From: Flavobacterium sp.
GTDB lineage: Bacteria > Bacteroidota > Bacteroidia > Flavobacteriales > Flavobacteriaceae
Assembly: GCA_030151255.1 (NCBI GenBank)
Contig: JASLED010000071.1
Coordinates: forward strand, 1-61,199
Reading direction: 5' to 3'
Length of the DNA: 61,199 nt
The position numbers and the translations under genes are program-made. Under the pieces are notes generated by a model, which made no database searches, had not been told where the DNA came from, and saw nothing but the letters and a program-made list of their open reading frames with translations. Positions 9,010 through 17,351 of this stretch are shown piece after piece. Every line of letters begins with the position of its first letter. The stretch's first letter is position 1.

Positions 9010-10359
9010 ATGCTTACAGAACTAAATGCTATTTCACCAATAGACGGTAGATATAGAAACAAAACAAAATCGTTATCTCAATATTTTTCTGAGGAAGCAT
9101 TAATCAAATACAGAGTACTTGTAGAAGTAGAATATTTTATATCGCTTTGCGAGCACAATATTCCGCAATTACAAAGTATTTCTCATGATGTTTTCCCTGC
9201 TTTAAGAAAACTTTATAAAGAATTTTCTGCCGAAGATGCAACTTGGATCAAGGATAAAGAAAAAATAACAAATCACGATGTCAAAGCTGTAGAATACTTT
9301 ATTAAAGATGCTTTTGATAAATTGGGATTAGAACAATATAAAGAGTTTATTCACTTTGGATTAACTTCTCAAGATATTAATAATACTTCTATTCCATTAT
9401 TAACAAAAGAAGCTTACCAAGATGTTTATTTACCTTTGCTAAACACATTAATTTTAAAATTAAAAGAACTTAGCGCCGAGTGGAAAAACATTCCTATGTT
9501 AGCACGAACACACGGGCAACCTGCTTCGCCAACGCGTTTAGGTAAAGAAATTTACGTTTTTGTACAACGTTTGGAAGAGCAAATAACATTGCTAAATCAA
9601 GTGCCATTTGCTGCAAAATTTGGTGGAGCAACAGGCAATTTCAATGCGCATCACGTGGCTTATCCTACAATGGATTGGAAACAATTTGGAGGAGATTTTG
9701 TAGAGCTTTCTTTAGGTTTAAAACATTCATTTCCAACAACACAAATAGAACATTACGATCATTTTGCAGCTTTATTTGATGGATTGAAACGAATAAATAC
9801 AATTTTAATCGATTTGGATAGAGATATTTGGACTTACGTTTCGATGGATTATTTTAAACAAAAAATTAAAGAAGGAGAAATTGGTTCTTCAGCAATGCCG
9901 CATAAAGTAAATCCTATTGATTTTGAAAACTCTGAAGGAAATTTAGGAATTGCCAATGCTATTTTTGAGCATTTAGCTGCAAAACTTCCTATTTCTCGTT
10001 TACAACGCGATTTGACAGATAGCACCGTATTAAGAAATATAGGCGTTCCGTTCGGACATACGCTAATTGCTTTTGAATCTACTTTAAAAGGTTTAAATAA
10101 ATTACTGTTGAACAAAGAAAAATTTGAGCAAGATTTAGAAAAAAACTGGGCTGTTGTTGCAGAAGCTATTCAAACTATTTTGAGAAGAGAAGCATATCCA
10201 AATCCTTACGAAGCTTTGAAAGATTTAACAAGAACTAACACAGTTATCAATAAAGAATCTATTCATAGCTTTGTTGAAACGCTACAAGTTTCTGACGAAA
10301 TAAAAGCAGAATTAAAACAAATTACTCCTGCTAATTATTTAGGAGTTGACGGTTTTTAA
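9010..10359 (+). CDS. purB: Adenylosuccinate lyase PurB
   Basis: A 449-residue cytoplasmic enzyme with two purine-synthesis steps: SAICAR to AICAR plus fumarate, and adenylosuccinate to AMP plus fumarate. It opens with the characteristic LNAISPIDGRYRNKT, has TSQDINNT and ARTHGQPASPT, and carries the superfamily signature GSSAMPHKVNPIDFEN. Length matches the E. coli-like subclass. I chose the ATG at 9010 rather than the in-frame TTG at 8983 because the latter overlaps the -7 box. No other purine gene is adjacent. Confidence 0.97.
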   Translation: MLTELNAISPIDGRYRNKTKSLSQYFSEEALIKYRVLVEVEYFISLCEHNIPQLQSISHDVFPALRKLYKEFSAEDATWIKDKEKITNHDVKAVEYFIKDAFDKLGLEQYKEFIHFGLTSQDINNTSIPLLTKEAYQDVYLPLLNTLILKLKELSAEWKNIPMLARTHGQPASPTRLGKEIYVFVQRLEEQITLLNQVPFAAKFGGATGNFNAHHVAYPTMDWKQFGGDFVELSLGLKHSFPTTQIEHYDHFAALFDGLKRINTILIDLDRDIWTYVSMDYFKQKIKEGEIGSSAMPHKVNPIDFENSEGNLGIANAIFEHLAAKLPISRLQRDLTDSTVLRNIGVPFGHTLIAFESTLKGLNKLLLNKEKFEQDLEKNWAVVAEAIQTILRREAYPNPYEALKDLTRTNTVINKESIHSFVETLQVSDEIKAELKQITPANYLGVDGF

Positions 10360-10376
10360 TCTAAAATAATAATTAC

Positions 10377-10414
10377 AAAAAAGATCGAATCACTAAAATG
10401 ATTCGATCTTTTTT
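10377..10414. terminator. Bidirectional terminator, purB / DUF4261 gene
   Basis: A 16-bp A-flanked and T-flanked stem (aagatcgaatca with tgattcgatctt) with loop ctaaaa, placed between the two convergent stop codons. Confidence 0.9.
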
Positions 10415-10418
10415 ATAT

Positions 10419-11225
10419 TTACTCCGTAACAATATTAATAACTGTTCTTTTGGGCTGAGAAGTAGAATATACTTTTTCGCATTTCCATATTATTCCTTCA
10501 TTAATACCTTCCACCGTATCGCCATTCTTTATAATATCACCTACTTCCATTAAATAATAACTATAATCCCAAAAACGATTGGCTACAGAAGTAACCATTT
10601 TTTCGTCATTAAAGAAAAACTGAAAATCAGATATTCCCAAAGCATGTAAACCGATTGTATCCATTAATAACTTTCCGTAATTTGGATCATCTACATTAAA
10701 CAAACGAACATTTACAACCAAATCTAACGCTACAAAATTAGTGTCGCTACAATCTTCTAAAAATAGTTCTGGATCAATTAATTTTTCTCCATGTTCAGAA
10801 ACAATTACGGTTGGTTTACAAACTTTAGACAATGCAAAAAGCATTTGTTGCATTAAAACAATACGCACACGTGGCTCTAAACTTCTGCCCAAAAAATCAG
10901 TAATTGCAATTTCATACTTACATTTTTCTACTATTTCTTTTGCTTCGTTCCAATGCCAATTTTGTTCAAAATATTTATTGTCTATTGGTTTTAAACTATC
11001 GTCATCAGCTTGCATAATTACACACTGCGCCGACACTACATTATCTTCATATTCAATTTTACAATCAGGAAAAGTAAATGCACCCGTTTTTTCATCTAAA
11101 GTTGCAGTTGGAAAAACGAGATGAAGTTCTTTTAAAACGTTACTTAAATCAAGATGTGGTTTTTCTTCAAACAACAATCTAAACATCATCATTTTGGGCT
11201 TATTTCCTAATTTTTTACTTTTCAT
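10419..11225 (-). CDS. DUF4261 domain-containing protein
   Basis: A 268-residue soluble protein without signal peptide or membrane segment. The recognisable part is the C-terminal half, where DTIGLHALGISDFQFFF is the hallmark of DUF4261; the N-terminal half carries MMMFRLLFEEKP and an acidic alpha/beta pattern. The family is found scattered in Firmicutes and Bacteroidota and has no established role that I know of. Four Met codons lie within the first 14 residues, so the true start could be up to 39 bp downstream. It stands alone, convergent to purB, with its own upstream region. Confidence 0.75.
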   Translation of the reverse strand: MKSKKLGNKPKMMMFRLLFEEKPHLDLSNVLKELHLVFPTATLDEKTGAFTFPDCKIEYEDNVVSAQCVIMQADDDSLKPIDNKYFEQNWHWNEAKEIVEKCKYEIAITDFLGRSLEPRVRIVLMQQMLFALSKVCKPTVIVSEHGEKLIDPELFLEDCSDTNFVALDLVVNVRLFNVDDPNYGKLLMDTIGLHALGISDFQFFFNDEKMVTSVANRFWDYSYYLMEVGDIIKNGDTVEGINEGIIWKCEKVYSTSQPKRTVINIVTE

Positions 11226-11324
11226 AATTCAATTTTTCAATTTTGAATCTTAAAGTTACAAAAATCTATTGGTTTAACATCTACATCAATACTGTTTCCT
11301 TTTACAAAAAAAGCTTCTAAAAAC

Positions 11325-11357
11325 AAAAAAGTAGATTCGTTCTGAATCTACTTTTTT
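11325..11357 (-). terminator. Intrinsic terminator of hisS
   Basis: A 14-bp stem (gtagattc with gaatctac, extended by A/T runs) immediately after the hisS stop; the T-run is on the minus strand. Confidence 0.9.
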
Positions 11358-11370
11358 TATTTGTTTAAAC

Positions 11371-12750
11371 TTATATGTATTCTTGAATTGAGTTAACTAA
11401 TTCTTCAAAAGAAACTAATTCTTGATTGCCTGAGACTAAATTTTTCAACGTAAACTTTTCGGCAGCCATTTCTTCCGATCCGACTAAAACGGCAAACGGA
11501 ATTGATTTTTTATCTGCAAATTGAAATTGTTTACCAACCTTTGCTTTATCGGGATAAATTTCGGTTTTAATACCTAAATCTCTAAGTTTTGTAACCGCTT
11601 TTATTGCATAACTCATTTCGGTTTCGCCCATATTTAAGAAAATTACTTCTGACGATGCATTTACGGCTTGAGGAAATAAATTTAATTCTTCCATAACCAA
11701 ATAAATACGATCCAAACCGAATGATATACCTACTCCGCTCATATCTTTTAAGCCAAAAATACCTGTTAAGTCGTCATAACGACCACCGCCACCGATAGAA
11801 CCTAATTGTACTGTTGCTGGAGCGGCTACTTCAAAAATAGCGCCTGTATAATAATTTAATCCTCTTGCTAATGTTACATCAAGATTTAAAAAAGCTGTTT
11901 TTAATCCAATTGCGGCTACTTCTTTTCCTACAAATTCTAATTCTTCTACTCCTTTTGTTCCTTCAACCGATTCGGCAAGTAACGTTTTTAGTTTTTCAAT
12001 CTTTTCTTCAAAAGTTCCTGTAAAATTAAACAAAGGCTGTACTTTAGTAATTGCGTGCTCGGCAATTCCTTTTTCTATCATTTCATTCTTAACTCCGTCT
12101 TCACCAATTTTATCCAACTTATCTAAAGCAACTGTAAAATCAATCAATTTATCACTTGCTCCAATTACTTCAGCAATACCAGCTAAAATCTTTCTATTGT
12201 TTAATTTCACTGTAACTCCTTCAACACCTAAAGCTGTAAAAACTCTATCGTAAAGCGTTACTAATTCAACCTCTTGCCACAAAGATTTAGAACCAATAAC
12301 ATCAGCATCGCATTGGTAAAATTCTCTATATCTTCCTTTTTGCGGACGGTCTGCGCGCCAAACTGGTTGCATTTGATAACGCTTAAATGGAAAATCTAAT
12401 TCATTTTGGTGCATTACAACATAGCGCGCAAATGGCACAGTTAAATCATAACGCAATGCTTTTTCCGAAATTTGATTGGTTAACTTCAAACTATTTTTAG
12501 TTGTTAAAACAGTTTCCTCAGCTTTGTTTAAGTAATCACCAGAATTTAAAATCTTAAAAATTAATCGATCACCTTCTTCTCCATACTTACCAAGTAATGT
12601 ATCTAGATTTTCAAATGAAGGAGTTTCGATTGGATGGAAACCAAAATGCTCAAAATTGTGACGGATTGTTTGCATTATATATTGTCTTCTTGCTACTTCA
12701 ATCGAAGAAAAATCTCTTGTCCCTTTTGGAATACCTGGTTTCTTTGCCAT
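11371..12750 (-). CDS. hisS: Histidyl-tRNA synthetase
   Basis: A 459-residue class II aminoacyl-tRNA synthetase that charges tRNA-His. It has the N-terminal GTRDF (residues 10-14), motif 2 (VWRADRPQKGRYREFYQCD), the histidine-binding LARGLNYYTG and motif 3 (GVGISFGLDRI), followed by the anticodon-binding alpha/beta domain (about 365-459). The first Met-Ala-Lys-Lys start is supported by a -7 box about 31 bp upstream. It forms a single-gene unit with its own terminator. Confidence 0.97.
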   Translation of the reverse strand: MAKKPGIPKGTRDFSSIEVARRQYIMQTIRHNFEHFGFHPIETPSFENLDTLLGKYGEEGDRLIFKILNSGDYLNKAEETVLTTKNSLKLTNQISEKALRYDLTVPFARYVVMHQNELDFPFKRYQMQPVWRADRPQKGRYREFYQCDADVIGSKSLWQEVELVTLYDRVFTALGVEGVTVKLNNRKILAGIAEVIGASDKLIDFTVALDKLDKIGEDGVKNEMIEKGIAEHAITKVQPLFNFTGTFEEKIEKLKTLLAESVEGTKGVEELEFVGKEVAAIGLKTAFLNLDVTLARGLNYYTGAIFEVAAPATVQLGSIGGGGRYDDLTGIFGLKDMSGVGISFGLDRIYLVMEELNLFPQAVNASSEVIFLNMGETEMSYAIKAVTKLRDLGIKTEIYPDKAKVGKQFQFADKKSIPFAVLVGSEEMAAEKFTLKNLVSGNQELVSFEELVNSIQEYI

Positions 12751-12780
12751 TTTACTTAATTTTCAAATTAGTTATTACTA

Positions 12781-12788
12781 CAAAATTA
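12781..12788 (-). promoter_or_regulatory. -7 box (TAATTTTG) of hisS
   Basis: A perfect TANNTTTG on the minus strand, 30 bp upstream of the hisS ATG. No well-spaced -33 TTG was found. Confidence 0.6.
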
Positions 12789-13046
12789 GCCAATTTTCTG
12801 TATAAAATAGCTATTTATGAAATCTGTAAAAAGCATTTTTATTCTTGCATCAAAAAAACTAACTAATGTTTAGTAGAAAACTAGATTTATGGTTTTGCAA
12901 ATCAGTCACATCATACATTCTTTTTTTATATGATTCTTTATTATTCAATGGATAAAATAAACGTTTTTTGCGTAAATAAAATCTTTACAATTAATTTTAA
13001 GTACCTTTAGTTGTAACATTTTGACAATGTAAACGTCCTATTATAT

Positions 13047-14288
13047 ATGTGGAAAATTACAATTGAAAATATCAAGATTGCTACAGGAAATATTAAAAGT
13101 CAACTACTTAGAACTTTTATTACTGTTTTTATAATTGCTATAGGAATATGGGCTTTGGTAGGGATTTTGGCAGTAGTAGATGCGTTGAGAAATACAATGC
13201 TAAACGATTATGCTTCGATGGGAGCAAATACTTTTACCATTAGTCAATACGATGCGGCGGGAAGAATGGCTAAAAACAAATCTACTCAGGTTGAAAATCC
13301 TGTTATTACTTATGCACAAGCGATAGAATTTAAAAAACTATATAATTATCCTCTTTCTAAAACTTCACTTTCCTTTGATGCAGCTTCAAAAGTAGAAGTG
13401 AAAACCGATGTATTAAAATCTGATCCAGAAATTAGCATTGTTGGTTGTGACGAAAACTACTTATCAAATAGTGGTTTACAACTTAGTACTGGCAGAGAAT
13501 TATCATATACTGATATTACAAACGATCATTTTGTATGTGTTGTAGGTTCTGATTTTTCAAAAAAAATGTTTAAAAATAGTTCTCCAATAAATCAGGTTAT
13601 TTCTATACGTGGATATAAATTTAAAATTATTGGAATTTTAAAAGAACAAGGAAGTACGTTTGGTAATAATGAAGATCAGCGTGTATTTATTCCAATCCAA
13701 ATAGCTAGAAATATCTTTAATCCAAATCAGACCAATTACACCATAAAAGTTGCTTTGTTACAAGATGGTTTATTAGAAAGAGCTATAGATCAGGCAATGG
13801 TAACTTTTAGAAATGTTAGAAATCTTACACCTTCGCATCAATCAAACTTTGGTATTGAGCGCAGTGATGATATGATTCGATCTATGCTAAAACAAGTTGA
13901 CACGCTAAATGCTGCTGCTTGGATTATTGGTATGATTACTGTTTTGGGATCTTCTATTGCTTTGATGAATATTATGCTTGTTTCGGTAACCGAACGTACA
14001 AAAGAAATTGGTATTCGAAAAGCTTTGGGAGCAAAACGAAGAACAATTGCTCAACAATTTTTTACAGAAACTATTGTTATTGGTCAAATTGGCGGAGTTA
14101 TAGGGACTTTATTAGGTATAGCTACGGCGTATATCATGACATTGGCACTTCACTTTACATTTGCTATTCCGTGGGGAGCAATATTAGCCGCATTTATTAC
14201 TACTCTTACAGTTGCTGTTATTTCAGGATTGTATCCGGCTATAAAAGCATCAAAATTAGATCCGGTAGAAGCATTAAGATACGAATAA
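13047..14288 (+). CDS. ABC transporter permease, MacB/FtsX type
   Basis: A 413-residue inner-membrane protein: one N-terminal membrane segment (about 20-45), a large extracytoplasmic MacB-PCD domain (about 46-285), and three C-terminal membrane helices (about 290-400) with the FtsX core motif ERTKEIGIRKALGAKRRTI and the terminal PAIKASKLDPVEALRYE. This is the permease of MacAB/LolCDE-like mechanotransmission exporters. No ATPase or periplasmic adaptor gene is beside it, so its partners must be encoded elsewhere. A one-mismatch -7 box (TACCTTTA, 13002-13009) precedes it. Substrate unknown. Confidence 0.9.
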   Translation: MWKITIENIKIATGNIKSQLLRTFITVFIIAIGIWALVGILAVVDALRNTMLNDYASMGANTFTISQYDAAGRMAKNKSTQVENPVITYAQAIEFKKLYNYPLSKTSLSFDAASKVEVKTDVLKSDPEISIVGCDENYLSNSGLQLSTGRELSYTDITNDHFVCVVGSDFSKKMFKNSSPINQVISIRGYKFKIIGILKEQGSTFGNNEDQRVFIPIQIARNIFNPNQTNYTIKVALLQDGLLERAIDQAMVTFRNVRNLTPSHQSNFGIERSDDMIRSMLKQVDTLNAAAWIIGMITVLGSSIALMNIMLVSVTERTKEIGIRKALGAKRRTIAQQFFTETIVIGQIGGVIGTLLGIATAYIMTLALHFTFAIPWGAILAAFITTLTVAVISGLYPAIKASKLDPVEALRYE

Positions 14289-14289
14289 C

Positions 14290-14317
14290 ATCTGCTTATT
14301 TTCTGTAATAAGCAGAT
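14290..14317. terminator. Hairpin between convergent permease and rluA-type genes
   Basis: An 11-bp perfect stem (14290-14300 with 14307-14317) with a 6-base loop. It overlaps the last codons of the pseudouridine synthase. The flanking T-run is weak, so it may be an inefficient terminator. Confidence 0.55.
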
Positions 14318-14997
14318 AAATCAAACTGTAATACTTTATTATATGCTGTATATTGTTCATCAATTGTGGCACGCAAATGGATATTTTTGTGTGTAATAGG
14401 ATGTTCAAATCGAAGTTCTAATGCATGTAATAACATTGCTGTTAAGGCAAATTGATCTAACCACAATTTGTTTTGTTTATTACATCCATGTGGGCGACTG
14501 CCTAAAATAGGGTGAAAAATATGCTTAAAATGTTTTCTCAATTGATGTTGTCTGCCAGTTTCTGGATAAGCTTCAACTAAAGAATAACGAGATGTTGGAT
14601 GCTTTCCGAATGGAACATCTACCTCAACTTGCTGTAAAGTTTTATAATATGTTTTTGCTTCTTGAGTTTGCCCACTATCATTTGTAAGGGCGTAATCAAT
14701 CGTTTCTTCTTCAAGAGTAAAACCACGAACAATAGCAATGTATTTTTTTTCTACTTTTCGCGTAGCAAAATCATCATTAAGTTGTTTCAATATTTCTTTA
14801 TTTAAAGCGAAAAGTAACACTCCAGATGTTTTTCTGTCCAATCGATGAACAGGATAAACGTATTGCCCAATTTGATCGCGCAAAATCTGAATGGCATATT
14901 CCTGAATATCACTTGCTATAAATGATTTATGCACTAATAAATCTCTAGGTTTATTAATGGCTACAATATATTCGTCTTGATAAAGAATTTCTAACAT
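14296..14997 (-). CDS. RluA-family pseudouridine synthase, TruC-like
   Basis: A 233-residue enzyme that isomerises uridine to pseudouridine in RNA. The catalytic motif VHRLDRKTSGVLL contains the conserved Asp; DQIGQYVYPVHRLDR and the late GRQHQLRKHFKHI...HPILGSRPHG resemble TruC, which modifies U65 of tRNA-Ile and tRNA-Asp, more than the rRNA enzymes. The RluA S4 domain is absent, which also fits TruC. The start is set at the ATG at 14997: an in-frame TTG at 15018 would lie in a terminator, and a perfect -7 box is only 4 bp upstream of this ATG. Substrate assignment to tRNA is an inference. Confidence 0.85.
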   Translation of the reverse strand: MLEILYQDEYIVAINKPRDLLVHKSFIASDIQEYAIQILRDQIGQYVYPVHRLDRKTSGVLLFALNKEILKQLNDDFATRKVEKKYIAIVRGFTLEEETIDYALTNDSGQTQEAKTYYKTLQQVEVDVPFGKHPTSRYSLVEAYPETGRQHQLRKHFKHIFHPILGSRPHGCNKQNKLWLDQFALTAMLLHALELRFEHPITHKNIHLRATIDEQYTAYNKVLQFDLSAYYRK

Positions 14998-15001
14998 CTG
15001 A

Positions 15002-15009
15002 CAAATATA
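15002..15009 (-). promoter_or_regulatory. -7 box (TATATTTG) of the TruC-like gene
   Basis: A perfect TANNTTTG ending 4 bp before the ATG at 14997, which would put the transcript start on or next to the start codon (leaderless mRNA). Confidence 0.6.
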
Positions 15010-15016
15010 GTTCAAC

Positions 15017-15048
15017 AAAAAAAGTTGTCCTATTTCGACAACTTTTTT
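15017..15048 (-). terminator. Intrinsic terminator of the ElaA-like gene
   Basis: A stem (aaagttgtc with gacaacttt) flanked by A and T runs, directly after the stop of the acetyltransferase gene. Confidence 0.85.
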
Positions 15049-15057
15049 CTATCTATT

Positions 15058-15528
15058 TTAATCTTTATTATATTCAGATTCTTTTCGAATCATATCAACA
15101 TGCGGAATTCCATCTTCTAAATAATCTTCAGAAGCGGATTCAAAACCAAAAGAACCATAAAATTCTTTCAAATAACATTGTGCTCCAATTTGAATTTCTT
15201 GTGCTTCAAATTCTTCTTCAATTTTCTCTAAAACCAGATTCATTAATCTTCTTCCTAGCTTTTCTTTTCTATATTCTGGATGAACCACTACTCTACCTAT
15301 AGACATTTGTGGATAACTCAACCCAGGAGGTACAATACGTGCATAAGCAACTACTTTTCCGTGATGAGATGCAAAAACATGTAAACAATTTTTATCTTTT
15401 CCGTCTAATTCGGGATAAGGACAATTTTGTTCAACCACAAAAACATCCATTCTCAATTGAAGAATGTCATATAATTCATTTACATCCAACTCTTCAAACG
15501 CCTTTGTGTGCCAATGAATACTATTCAT
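15058..15528 (-). CDS. GNAT-family N-acetyltransferase, ElaA-like
   Basis: A 156-residue cytoplasmic protein of the ElaA branch of GNAT acetyltransferases. Typical features are WHTKAFEEL at the start, the VFVVEQNCPYPELDGKD segment, the acetyl-CoA-binding GRVVVHPEYRKEKLGRRLM (V-x-x-x-x-R-x-x-G-x-G/A) and FYGSFGFE near the end. Acceptor substrate unknown. A perfect -7 box lies 17 bp upstream and a terminator follows, so it is monocistronic. Confidence 0.88.
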   Translation of the reverse strand: MNSIHWHTKAFEELDVNELYDILQLRMDVFVVEQNCPYPELDGKDKNCLHVFASHHGKVVAYARIVPPGLSYPQMSIGRVVVHPEYRKEKLGRRLMNLVLEKIEEEFEAQEIQIGAQCYLKEFYGSFGFESASEDYLEDGIPHVDMIRKESEYNKD

Positions 15529-15545
15529 AAATTTTATTTTTTATA

Positions 15546-15553
15546 CAAATATA
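15546..15553 (-). promoter_or_regulatory. -7 box (TATATTTG) of the ElaA-like gene
   Basis: A perfect TANNTTTG on the minus strand, 17 bp upstream of the ATG. Confidence 0.6.
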
Positions 15554-15599
15554 AACTTAAACAAGCTAAAAAAACATTTTTTTAAGCATAGTTATACAC

Positions 15600-16316
15600 T
15601 TATTCTAGAGAAATATAAAACATTGAAAAAGCAAATGCATTATTCAATACATGAAATAAATAGCCATACCAAAAGCCCATTCGAATACGTAAATATCCCA
15701 TTCCTACTCCTAAAATAAATTGAGGCAATACAATAAGTGGCATAAATAATAATACTTTTAAAGGAAATTCTTGAAAATTACCAATATGAATAAAAGCAAA
15801 TAAAATGCTCAACGTATAAAATATAAAAGGAAACCATTTTGTTCTACTTTCTTTTATTTTATTTTGATAGAAGAAAATGCTGCTTACAAAAACAACAGTG
15901 GCTAGCACCCAAAAACTATAATACAACCAAGAAATAGTATCAAAATAATACTCTACAATAGCTGTAATAGAAAAGGCTAAATAAGCGATAATACCTAAAC
16001 CTCCGCAGAATACATACAAAGTTTTAAAACGAAGTGGTAACCGAAAAAACACTTCTTCTAAAAACGGTCCAATAAACACTGCAAATAAAAATGCCGCAAA
16101 ATAACCAATTGTTTCTAACATTTTGGCAAAAACATCAGTTTCGGGAATTTCTATTAAATTATCTAAAACACCAAAACCCAAAATCATGAATAAAAATAAG
16201 CTCAACCATAATTGAACTGTAATTTTAATTTTATCGGTTTTACTATATGCATAGCCCATTAAATTGGGATGCTTTAAAAAAGAAATAAAATCTATTATTA
16301 AGGCTGTATACGTCAT
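15600..16316 (-). CDS. CPBP-family intramembrane metalloprotease
   Basis: A 238-residue polytopic membrane protein with about six hydrophobic segments. The three CPBP/Abi motifs are present in order: GPFLEEVFFRLPLR (EExxxR, about residues 86-91), FAFIHIGNF (FxxxH) and LFHVLNNAFAF (HxxxN). These residues form the glutamate/histidine metal site of type II CAAX-prenyl-endopeptidase-like proteases. The bacterial substrate is unknown; relatives act in peptide maturation, bacteriocin self-immunity or membrane-protein turnover. Neighbours give no clue: 57 bp before the ElaA-like gene's -7 region and opposite no partner. Confidence 0.85.
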   Translation of the reverse strand: MTYTALIIDFISFLKHPNLMGYAYSKTDKIKITVQLWLSLFLFMILGFGVLDNLIEIPETDVFAKMLETIGYFAAFLFAVFIGPFLEEVFFRLPLRFKTLYVFCGGLGIIAYLAFSITAIVEYYFDTISWLYYSFWVLATVVFVSSIFFYQNKIKESRTKWFPFIFYTLSILFAFIHIGNFQEFPLKVLLFMPLIVLPQFILGVGMGYLRIRMGFWYGYLFHVLNNAFAFSMFYISLE

Positions 16317-16340
16317 AATTTATTTGCTAAAACAATTTAT

Positions 16341-16380
16341 AAAAAAAGCAACTGTACTTACGTAAACAATTGCTTTTTTA
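16341..16380 (-). terminator. Terminator of the acyl-CoA reductase - serC - serA-like operon
   Basis: An A/T-flanked stem (aaaaaaagcaa with ttgctttttt) with an 18-base loop, just after the last stop codon. Confidence 0.7.
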
Positions 16381-16385
16381 AAATT

Positions 16386-17339
16386 TTATTTATTTAATAA
16401 TACTTGAGATTTTAAAAAAATCTCTTGCCAAATTTGATGTTTACTCTCATGCGTTGCTGTTGCTATATTTGGCGAAAGCGAAAATGCAGGTTGCATAAGC
16501 ACCTGAATTGCAGGACTAGGTTCTTCTTCAAACCGATCAATTCCTGCAAAAAGAATAGTTTCTTTATTTACCTCATCAACCAAATCAACCTCATTAATTG
16601 CTTCTGGATAAGCACAATTTACAATTCCTATTAAGTTTTGTGCTTTTTCAAAAGAAGTACTATTTACCACATATTGCTGAAAAAATTTGGTATGAATAGA
16701 AATAAAATGTGATTGTTCTAATAATTCATCCATTGCAACTGACGAAAGATGTACAGGAAATACAATGCCATTTGGCAATTCGAAATCAGCTTCTAAATTT
16801 GGCAACGTATTATCTGAATAAACAACATTTAAACCAAGTCCTAAAGCCTTTTGTGCTACTTTTTGTCCAGCCAAATTCATTCCTATTATTCCTAATATTT
16901 TGCCAGATAATTCTACACCTGTACTATAAGATTGTTGTAAAAATTTAAAAGAACTATCTCCTTCTAAAGGCATATTTCTGTTTGATTCTTGCAATAATCT
17001 TGCACCACTAAACAAATGTGCCAAAACCATTTCGGCTGTTGCATTAGACAATGCCTCTTCTGCCCAAATGGTCTTTATTCCATTACTTTTTACAGCATCA
17101 ATAATTTCTAAATCACTATAAACACCCGCAAAAACAATTGCTTTTAAATGACGTAATTGTTCAATTATATTTTTGTCTAATAAAGTTCCTTGTTGAATTA
17201 AAAGAATATCAATTTCATTCTTTTGCGTGTAAGCAACCAATTGTTCTATGGCAACTCTTACTTCTTTTACTTCAAAACCTATAGTTTCAAATTGTAACTT
17301 TATATCTTCTGGAATACCATCATTGGCTAATATTCTCAT
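16386..17339 (-). CDS. Degenerate D-2-hydroxyacid dehydrogenase (SerA homologue)
   Basis: A 317-residue protein with the full-length fold of short 3-phosphoglycerate dehydrogenases: substrate domain, then a Rossmann domain starting near 145 (GVELSGKILGIIG). MRILANDGI, EMVLAHLFSGARLL, NRNMPLEGD and SPAIQVLM clearly mark it as a SerA relative. However, the glycine loop reads GMNLAG (153-158), the catalytic Arg of the usual NCARGG is gone (NCAYPE, 241-246), the catalytic His of PHIGA is Asn (PNIATAT, 290-296), and the substrate loop RSATTVR is QQGTLLD (49-55). Only the Glu region FEEEP remains. It lies 12 bp after serC in one operon. It may be a structural or regulatory partner or an enzyme of altered chemistry; normal SerA activity is unlikely. 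Confidence 0.8.
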   Translation of the reverse strand: MRILANDGIPEDIKLQFETIGFEVKEVRVAIEQLVAYTQKNEIDILLIQQGTLLDKNIIEQLRHLKAIVFAGVYSDLEIIDAVKSNGIKTIWAEEALSNATAEMVLAHLFSGARLLQESNRNMPLEGDSSFKFLQQSYSTGVELSGKILGIIGMNLAGQKVAQKALGLGLNVVYSDNTLPNLEADFELPNGIVFPVHLSSVAMDELLEQSHFISIHTKFFQQYVVNSTSFEKAQNLIGIVNCAYPEAINEVDLVDEVNKETILFAGIDRFEEEPSPAIQVLMQPAFSLSPNIATATHESKHQIWQEIFLKSQVLLNK

Positions 17340-17351
17340 ATTCTATTGTTT

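Noticed and set aside
8022..9078. A 17-bp identical sequence (aaacaaaatcgttatct) at 8022-8038 and 9062-9078
   Set aside because: One copy is before the DUF2911 gene, the other inside purB codons; AT-rich and isolated, so chance is the simplest explanation.
13919..14308. A 129-codon open frame, Tyr/Ser-rich, plus strand
   Set aside because: It is a frame-shifted shadow of the C-terminal membrane helices of the permease gene.
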